DNA of 64,000 nucleotides, taken from Rhyzopertha dominica (lineage: Eukaryota > Arthropoda > Insecta > Coleoptera > Bostrichidae). Below the pieces are notes generated by a model. It made no database searches and had not been told where the DNA came from. It worked only from the letters and a program-made list of their open reading frames with translations. The stretch lies in NCBI GenBank assembly GCA_025024175.1, contig QCXZ01000137.1, positions 16,182,001-16,246,000 on the forward strand. Direction: 5' to 3'. Numbering within the stretch: the first letter of the stretch is position 1; each line of letters opens with the position of its first letter. The position numbers and the translations under genes were made by a program. This document shows, piece after piece, positions 30,001 to 40,400 of the stretch.

Positions 30001-33000
30001 TTTATTGGCACCTCTGTTGGCTTGGTATGACATATCTAAATCTGTCAGCTAGAAGCTGTGTATTCACACATGACAGATGGTTAAACGAGTAAAAGAAACT
30101 GAGTGNTCATTGCTGTTGTTAAGCTGACTTAAGTCGGATAAGTTTAACCAGTTTTACCAGTTTGGTAAAATGAAACAAATAGAAAAGAAGCCACATGGAC
30201 AAATCTTAAGACAAAAATAAATTAAATCACCCGAGGAAAGCCCAACGAAAGGAGCCGAAACGTAATTAAACACAAAAAATAAGTCACATAATATTATTGG
30301 AACCTATTGCTGCAAAAATTTCACAGGAAATAGACCTAACAAGAGTTCTACAACAAAAAACTAGTACAAATTTAAAGAGCATTATTTTGTAAAATCTATT
30401 TATACAATCTGTGAAGCTTTTTTTGAAGCCAGTTAAACCTATCTAGGGAACTATTTTAGTACTTAGTCTTGTAACCCGCCATTTTAGATGTAAAACTGAT
30501 GAAGATCGCTCTGTTACATAATTTTCCTGATATTAAATTGAGTGGAACTGATCTTTGTGTTTTCTTTACCTACTCTTGGATACAGACACATTCTACTTGG
30601 AGAGAAAATGGGCTTTTCATTTCTAATTTCGTTTCAAAAGCCTACTTAGCAGGAGGTAACATCTTTAAATCTTCATTTAAAAGATTAAACTTATTCAAAT
30701 TATAATGCAGATTTATATACTACATTAGCAACTGGTGGAATGTACCAAAATTTGTAATTGTTGATGAGATGACAAACCCTTAATTGCTTTCGTTAGATGA
30801 TATACGATATTGATGGCTTGTACAAAGAAAACTGGATAAGTGTGTATTCTAAAAATAAAGATAATATTTTGGAATTATGTAAGTATATATGCCTTCTTAA
30901 ATAAGTAGGTAAAAAGTGCTTAGATGCTTCAGCTAAAAATACCCAGAGGAATTAAATATTTTGGTATCTACAATAATAAAGATTTGGAAGTGGGACTAAC
31001 GACTTCAAAACTAATTATCACCTTATGACTTTAGAAACTACTTGTAACGAACCCGTATACCTACTAAACAAACTACCGTTTTGTACATTTCGAATTTTAA
31101 CAAATAAATGGCATTTGCCATTTTAGTGTTTTAGTCATGATACCTGTGCATTTATCAAAAACCTTAAAAAAACGTTTTATACAAAAACCGATATTTCCAC
31201 ATTACTGTATTTTCTCAAAGTTCCTTTCCAAAAAAAAACTGAATTGACAGTTGAAACCGTGAAAAGTATATTTGAAAAATTATTTATATAATAAGTAATG
31301 AGAGTAAGAAAAAACCTACAGGTACCTACTAAATAATTATCAATAACCATCAACTGCCATCACGAAATAACTTTTTAACACCCAATTAACTACCATTTAG
31401 AAAAATTACTACTGACTACACATCCATAACATTCTAAAAATTACCTTTCAAAGACTCGATCAGCTGCGGATACCTCACATGCTCCTCACTTGTATGTCCC
31501 AATCTCCAGCCTTCCCCCTTCCCCCAACTGTACACTTCACCATCACTGGACAAGGCAATACTGAATTGACCCCCGCAATACACACTAACGATTTCCACAT
31601 TCTGCAACTTTTCGACTAGTCGTGGTATCTTCGATCCATCAGAACCACCTCTTCCCAATTTGCCATAATCTCCATCTCCCCAGCTGTAAACTCGCCCCTG
31701 ACTAGTTATGCACAGGGTGTGCGCATCACCAGAACCACAAGCCACTCGGACAATGTGCTGTCCGGACAAAGCAGATACCATAGTGGGAGTGGCGCAATCC
31801 TCAGAAGTGCCGTGGCCAAGTCTGCCATAGTTACCACGTCCCCACGTGTAGAGGATGCCATTTGCAGATACAGCAGCGCTAAGAAATTTTAAATTTGAAA
31901 TATGTACGAGGTGTATCTAACAGGTCTTTACATAAGCCTACCACACATTACCTGGACAAAAATAAACCGATTTTACCAAATTTATCTTAATAACTTTTAA
32001 AAAAAATTAAAAATTTTAGGGAAAATTGGTACATCGGGATTTTTTGGGTCCAGGTATTCATTTTCTTGTGCAGCCATCAACCTTATTTTACGAACATTTA
32101 AAATTTCATAACTTTTTCGCACCACTCTGTATATCATTTTCAGACCAATACATCTACTCCTCTAACCTTTTGAAACAAAAAAAGTATACCTTGTAAAAGT
32201 CGCTATCATTAACCATTCTCAAGATATTAGCAATTTAGTACTGTAATGCATATCAATTATCCATCATTTCAATAATAAAACGTAAACATTGTTTAGCTTG
32301 GTTATGTTAAATTTCATGTTTATAAATAGTCCTTGCGAAGTCTGTAGCACATGTTTCCTTGTAAAATCAGCCAACTTAATTAAATTTATTTTATTAGATT
32401 TGGATGCAATATGGCTCTCTATTTTTTTTTATGATAAATTTTGTGATTTTATTTGCACAAAATCTCGTACTATTGATAAAATTAAATCAGTTTTCCTAAA
32501 GTTTTTATTTTAACCATTGACCTTACTTCTCACAAAATTAATAAATTATTTTTTTATGAAACCATGAACACAAATAAACAAATCACAAAAATATAAAAAC
32601 AAATAAATAAATTACAAAAACATGAACATAAATAAATAAAAAAGTCATAAAAATTGTTCGAAATGTTCACCATTTTGAAGCATACAATGATTTATACGAC
32701 AAATAAAATTAAACTGTACTCTATGCATTACTTCTTCATCGCTTCTAAGGTTCTTTACTGAATCATAAATGCGTTGCCATAGCTGTTCTTCACTGTTTAC
32801 AGGTGTCCTGTAAACGATAGACTTAAGATGTCCCCATAGAAAATACTGCAAAGGATTTAAGTCAGGGGAGTGTAGTGGTCAGTTTACAGGAATGTCATTG
32901 CTTCTACCTATCCATTTGTTCAGGTACTGTTGATTTAAGAAGTTTCGAACATTTAAGGAAAAATGTGGTGGAGGTACATGCGTACAGGTAAATCCTCTAA

Positions 33001-34378
33001 TAAGCATTGCAACTTGGTAACGCATTTTTCAAATGTTGCAAATAAATTTCTCCCATTAACCTTTGTGGTAAAATTACAGGAACTACAATATTATTACCAA
33101 TTATTGCAGCCCACACATTAATCTTAAATTCCCAAGCAAAATTGTTAACTCTTATTGCATGTGGATTTTGATCTGCATAGACATGTTCATTGTGCAATTA
33201 TTTATTCCTCTTTTTGTAAAGCATGATTCATTCGTACATGCTGCATGTGTCACATGTGTAATGAATTTGGTAACAAATAACCCTAACAACTCTAGCCATG
33301 CGTTTTTGTTTACATAGTTTGATCAAACTTTCGAGTTTCGTATTTGTCAGATTAAGTGGTGGAACAAGATGTCGCAGTATTTGGGTAATCTGTTGTTTTT
33401 TTAATGTCAGAATGGCTTACGTTAAGAAGTGTTTTGTTTCGTGTTGTAAGAATACTACTGCTGATGAACAGTTACAGGTAATTCCTATGTTTACAATATA
33501 ATATTGACGTTGACGATTATACTTATACATTATGCATTGTGTAGCAGTTGTAAAGCATTTATGTTTGCTGATCCATTCAAATTAACAGTTACTCACTGTA
33601 TGACAAAAATAATTGTAAACCTTACAAAAGGCAAAATTATACATTTAAGCAAAATGTACAGCTTACTGGTACTCATTTAATTTAACTTCCACAACTTAAC
33701 TTAAAATTTGGTCATTACACACTAATAAAGCTTCTATTTTTAAAACAATATGCTCCTACCTGTACGTTCCTCCACATTCAACGTCAACGACATCTTTATC
33801 TTTCAAAGCTTCTACAAGAACTGGCTCATCTTTTGAAACACAATCACCATGACCTTAAAAATGAGTTAAATTTTCATTTAATATTCAACATCTTGCAATA
33901 ATATGTCTTTTCCCTACCTAATCTACCTCCGTCACCATTACCCCAAGAATATACTTCGGACTCTTTTGTTAGGGCAAGATAATGTTTACCTTCAGGATGA
34001 GATGCTATCTTTACTACTTCCTTGTCTTTCAATACTGGAAAAAAGATTGTATACAAACTGCTAAAAAACAAATGCTGAAATACCTTCAACTAGCTGTGGG
34101 CATCGTGTTTCTGCGTTGTAATACATGAAATACACCTTTCCAGTTATGGTTAGTATGAGTAGTGCATGGTCAGAGCAGCACAGCTGTTTGATACCTAATT
34201 CGGAGATGAAATCACAAGCTTGTGGGCCTCCAACTAGGTTCCATGATAACCAACCCCAGGACCAAATGTGTTGCCCATTGTAGTTCATTGTCGACTGTAA
34301 AATATTGTTGGAGTAGGTTTTTTCATTCAATAATTTACGTATGAAAAAAAAGTAAACCTTCATTTTTAATTAACTGTT

Positions 34379-34422
<44 letters not shown>

Positions 34423-37400
34423 CCATTTATTTAGTATAAGTTAATAGCATCAAAAATAAATGTATACATAAAAAAAATGAGCATACGTAATGTTTTATTG
34501 GGTTTGCAGGCATAAGACAAAATGAAAAAGTATTGGCCTTGACCAAGTTTGAACTCGGGACCTTTTGAATACCAGTCAAACGCTCTATCACTGAGCTATC
34601 AGGGCTCTATTCAGAATCCAGGTCAAGGCACCATATATACATCAAAGTTAACATGTAATACTGCTGAAAGCCATCCGTGCATTTGCAGCTGAATTGCTCG
34701 TCGCTCAGTATTTTTGAGCTTCAGAGCGTAATTCCTTCATATTATAATATATTTGGGTTGTAATTAGATGCTGGTCGCCATAATCTGGCCACCGCTGCGA
34801 ATTACGCTCTAAAGATCCAAAATACTGAGCGACGAGCAATTCAGCTGCAAATGCGTCGGATGGCGTTCAGCAGTATTACATGTTAACTTTGATGTATATA
34901 TGGTGCCTTGACCTCAATTCTGAATAACATACTTCTCACTGGAGTGCATCTATTACATTTTAATACTGTTCTTAAGCACCTATTCTGTATTTTTTGTAAC
35001 TGTGCTATATCACCTTTTTGTAAGTTAAACAAAATGTTGCTACAATAATCAATATGAGGCATCACTATAGTCTTACACAGCAATATACTAGTTCTAAAGT
35101 CGATTTTGCATCTTAGTCTACATATAAAATTTGCCTTTCTAGACATTTTACCTGCTATGAAATTGGCAAGTAGCCTGAATTTCAGTTGGGAGTCCAGCAT
35201 AATACTTAGGTACTTCATAACTTGTACTCTTTCTAACTTGCTATCACTAATCTTTATTACCTTATCCTCAACCTGATTCAGAGCATTTGTACTACCTATC
35301 CACATATGTATATCTAGATTTCCCAACATTTATACACATATCATTATCAGAAAGCCAGCAGTAAATTCTTTTAAGGTCCTCATTCATTTTATTTGTAATG
35401 CTATAACATGCTTTATCTTTAATATTAAATAATTTTTAGCAACTGCGATTGAGAAACATATCTTAGAAGTATATTATACATTGACGCTTCATTTAACTGT
35501 TTTGTGGTAAATAAGAAATTGCAATGTTAGAGATATCTTGAGCATCTATTACTATGCTTATATCAGACAAGTTTGATTGGTTTAAACCGTTGAATCTAAT
35601 CAAACCATTTCCGGTTTAGGCGAGTTATTTTTCAAATACAATCCGGCTTTTTAGTCGGATAGGACTCAACGAAGTCCAATTTAACAGAATCCACTCGAAA
35701 TAACACCCCGATCAAATTTTCCTGCCAATGCGTCGCACATTTGTAACCAACTTCAGTGTTTTTAGATTATTTTCTTCACCTAACTTCGAAAAGTAGAGTT
35801 GTGTCTATTACTATGTGGTGACGAGAAATATTGTTTTGTTTTTAGTTATCAGTTATTGTTTTACGATGGAAGTTAGAGAGTGAGGTAAGTAGATTTATGA
35901 GAGAGACAAGTATGTTTTGTTACTTTTTTAAAATGATAATAATCCAACCCAAGATTCAAATTTGGTGATGATATAAACGCTGCTTTTACCTAAATCGCTC
36001 TAAAAACTCTAACCGGATATAATGCAATCGGATCTAACTCATACGATATAAACATAGTATATGGTTGTAAGAATTTTCATAAAGGATTGCAGNTAATAAG
36101 AATTTTAAATGCATTGTGTTTAGGTAATAATTGTATCCTTCAAATTTCAACATACTTCAAATGATTGAATGTCAAGGGTTATAATTATATATGTACTAAA
36201 CAACAGCTCATTGGTGATTCAAGCTAAGCGATACGCAGTCTAGCAGCAGAATAGTGAACTACTCAAAAACAGTCACTGTTGCTGGATGCTTCCTGCTTTC
36301 GTGAGTTTGGGTATCAACTCAGCTTTATTATAAAAATAAGTAAATATTAAAAAAAAGCTGGAAAACAATAAGGCATTTTGTTTTTTTTTAGCTACTATTC
36401 TAAAGCTAAATTACAAAAGCACATTAGTTTTTATTATTTTCCTATTAAAGGAAACGTAGTGGATTTAATGACCAACAAATCCAGCTATTCATAACAGCTT
36501 GATTTATATACCGGCACCGTCTTAATTGAAAAACCAAAAATGGGAGAAATTATCCTGTCTCCACTGAAGAATTACAAATAAGTTAAAGCAGCAAGATACT
36601 GAAGCCCTATTATTCTTGTACCAACCCTAATATAACAAAGATATTGATAATGAAGTGAAGACAATTAAATTCTCTCAAAGATGCACAAAACTGTTATAAA
36701 TCATAGAACAATTAATTACACTTTATCGCCCTTAGAAATTGGCAAATTAGATATGAGGTGTAATTTATATTTTTTGAATTAAAGCACAATATTTTTTATA
36801 TAGTACTGTCAATGTTAGGAAAAATATCGCCCACAGACATGTAAAATAATAACTCGTTCACATGTTGGCTATGCTAAGTAAAGTTGTAGGTTTCAGGGTT
36901 TTACCAAAAAAGCAAATTCCATAAAGGCTTTTTTTTTTTTAACAAAGCGATAGCAACTCATACCAAGATGCCAATAAATGATTTTTACATACTGTTCTCT
37001 TTTAGTAAATACATGATTAAAATGTCAGAGTGCATGCTGTTTTGGCAGTTTTTAATTTATAATTTACCCTGCAGTTCATCTGCTCTGTTCGTCAAAGCAG
37101 ATGTATGCAGATACAGATTAAAAACTAAAACTATCAGAACAATAATTTTAAAAAACATTGTAGATTATTCTCTGTGTATACTTATTTTACTAGCTTGCTA
37201 AAGTTTTACAACCACTCACAATAAGATGACCCGCAATAAGAAAACATTCGGCTTTCTGTATACCTACACCTGCAGGCAACAGTTGCTTCCAATAAGGTAA
37301 AAATCATCTTTAAACTGTCTTATTGTGTACAGCACTCAGCACGAACATATCAAGTGGACTGCTTTATGCGTGACTAGCTGATCAATCGAGCGCCAGGAAA

Positions 37401-40400
37401 TATTAATTTGAATCGCCGATACCATCAAACAAACTACCTGTTGAGTTTAATTTTTGATTTTATTTCTAATTTTATAGACCAAATTGATAAGAAATTATTC
37501 CAGGAGTACATAATATTAAATTACACTAAAGGAACATGGCCATTTATTTATTTCTATAAAACTTTACCTTATTAAATGACTGTGCTGGAATGTAGGGTAC
37601 AGCTAAGCGGTCCAAGTGTGCCATGACGAATACCGCAGCCTGATATAAATCGACATTAAACATTTCATCTTCAGGTAGCTCCAGAAATTTTAGGAAAGTT
37701 TTTGTACATTTTGAGAGATCATCAAATTCATCTTTGTTAATGTGGGGTGTTATATGTGATGGTATAGCCTCGAACCTTTTCAGAAATGGAAGTAGTGGTG
37801 CACCAGCTGTTTGTGATACTGATCTGTAAAAGAAACAATTTGTTTTTAACATACAAGAAAATAATGTTTCACTTAATAAAAAGCAGAAAATATTAAATGG
37901 TTAAATTTGGAGTTAGTATTTGCTACCTATATAAAAAGATAATAATAAAAAAAATACTCTGCATGACTAATACACATATTTTGTAATATAACCTGATTTT
38001 AAAATGCATGTATATGCTGTGCTGTCTGCACCACAGCCAACTGCAGACAGATCTATTTCGCTATCATTATAGCTCATTAATGCAGTTTAGGTCTAGTGCA
38101 GACAGCACGGCATAGAACTGGTTTTGCCTATATACTAAACACTAAAGCAATAGTATAGCCTGATTTTGTTTGAATGAAAAAAAAAACATATTATCAAAAA
38201 GATATTGACCTCCAGTTTTCAAATACATTTTGCTTGCTTTATCTTGCAATTTTCAATAATTTTTATGTCCACTGGGAGTTTTCAGGTAAATGTGTTTTTA
38301 TAACTGTATTAGCTTTTTAATACTATTTACTTTAGGTGGTTTCTCTACTCTATTTTAATGTAAAATCAACTCTGTTTTTAAAATCTAGACCTATCACATA
38401 CCCCAATTTAAGGTGTTGTCATGGTTACTGATTTGATTTTAGCTAATACCAACTTTAACAAAGAGAATAGGAATCGAGTCTTGTGATTTCTGTGACATTT
38501 TATATTCGCGAATCACCATGTAAGCACCAAAACTACTCCATAGCCTTTGGGTGGTAGAATAAACTACCAGTTGCAATATTAACTACTATCACGATTTAAC
38601 GTCTTAGGTTATGTTCTGTTGCTGAAATCCCAAGGTTACAAACAAGTCAGTCAGTCATCAATCAGTGTTTGTGTGTCTATGTGACTTATGTTGCAAATGT
38701 TTAATGTTTAACTCTGATTAACCATGTGTTACCTACAAAGTTTTATCGTTCTTGTATTAAATTCAAAGTTACAAATTTATAATAAACAATGTACACATGC
38801 CATGTAAGATTCTGGCTTATGCTAAGTGTGTTGTGGTAAAAATTTGATGTGCAGTTTTGAAAGGGTGAAAGAAAGTGAGGTGCTTCGATAGTCAATGCTG
38901 GATACTGCTTTCTGAAAGAATCTAGGCCTGTGAAAAAACGATTACTAAGTGGGACTATCAGGCCTACAAATACACCAGTCTGTGTGGGATACAGCAGGAT
39001 TTATACATGCTCACAGGTAGGTATCCACAATGTGTGTTTTCTTCATTCAGCAACTACTGTAGTTTTTCAGAGTCTGCATTGGACATGTTTTGGATGTGCA
39101 TTTTTCGTACATTTTTTTAGGTTATGATATAAGCTATAATCAATCAAGTTTGAATTTAATGTTTTTCCAGTTAGCTTAACGACACCGAAATGGTGGTGCT
39201 AAACTTGAATAGCTTATAGGAAATACTGCGCTAGGATTTCTTTTGTCTATAAACAAAATAGTTTTACACTGATAAGAAGTAATACTGTAATTCAACATCA
39301 ATAGATTAACTAAATATCTTCTGCATGCTAATTTCTTACCTGTTATTATCCAGATGTGTTTGTTTTTCCCACAACTTTAACAGTAACATTACCATATCCA
39401 AAATACTATTTAAGGTTCCCTTTTGCAGTGCCAACTCTAACAGCAAATTCAGAGCAATGTGCATGTCTTCTACCGGCACTTCACAATACTGCCTGTCGCT
39501 CATCACATCCCTAAAAAAATCAGTCAGCCTATAGGAACATGAAAACTAGACACAAACAAACCCTGTGACAACTTGCCGCAAGAACTTGATGGATTTTTCG
39601 ACAATTTCCAGCCAAACGGCAGATACTTTTGTTTCATCGAACATTGTTGCTACTGGTAGAAGTCGCATAGCCTCTAAAGATTCCTGAAGTAGCTCACTGC
39701 ACAGGTCAGTGTCTTCACCCAGCCTCCAAGCTCTTCTCAAGAAAGCAAAAGAGAAATTCAGTGCTGCTCTGGAACCCACTCTGGCCAATCCCATGACAGG
39801 ATCTAGATTGTGTTTTTTTGAAGAAATCTTCACAGTCTTCGTCTCTAATATGTCTGTACTTCGTTTCCTTACATTACTGCGCATTTCGGAATGAGAAATA
39901 TGGGGTGCTCTGTTTAATGCAATGAAGTATCTTTTGCATATGACTAGCCTCTGATAAAGACGAGTTGATGAAAGTGATAAATTGGCTGCTTCTGAGCATA
40001 TTTTTCTCTGTTCGTTGTTCAAACTATGGATGAAGGATAACAATTGTTGTTGACCTAAAATGAATAAAACAACCATTTTACACACATACTGCTTCTAAAT
40101 TGTAATCAGGAAAAATCCTGTACAACCAGAGCTAGCCGTTACATGATCCACTCCCTAAAGTCCTTTCAAATTTAATTAAACTATCACCATTAAGTGGCTA
40201 AACATGTATTTATATCCATTTTTTCCAATAAAAGTATTTAGCTATTGATCATTTAAATTAACCCAATTAAGTATTTATAACTTAACACTAATAATTCATT
40301 CTGCATTTATAAGCATACTATGACCTAAAAGGGGAAAATGTTAATCTCAGATGTGAGATATATCAATAAACTAAATGTGGTCTATCTAAAAAACAGCTGT

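Noticed and set aside
34545..34610. tRNA gene on the minus strand
   Set aside because: A and B boxes are present but the acceptor stem does not pair and the same blocks occur in a second, degenerate copy at 23.7 kb, so it is a SINE head.
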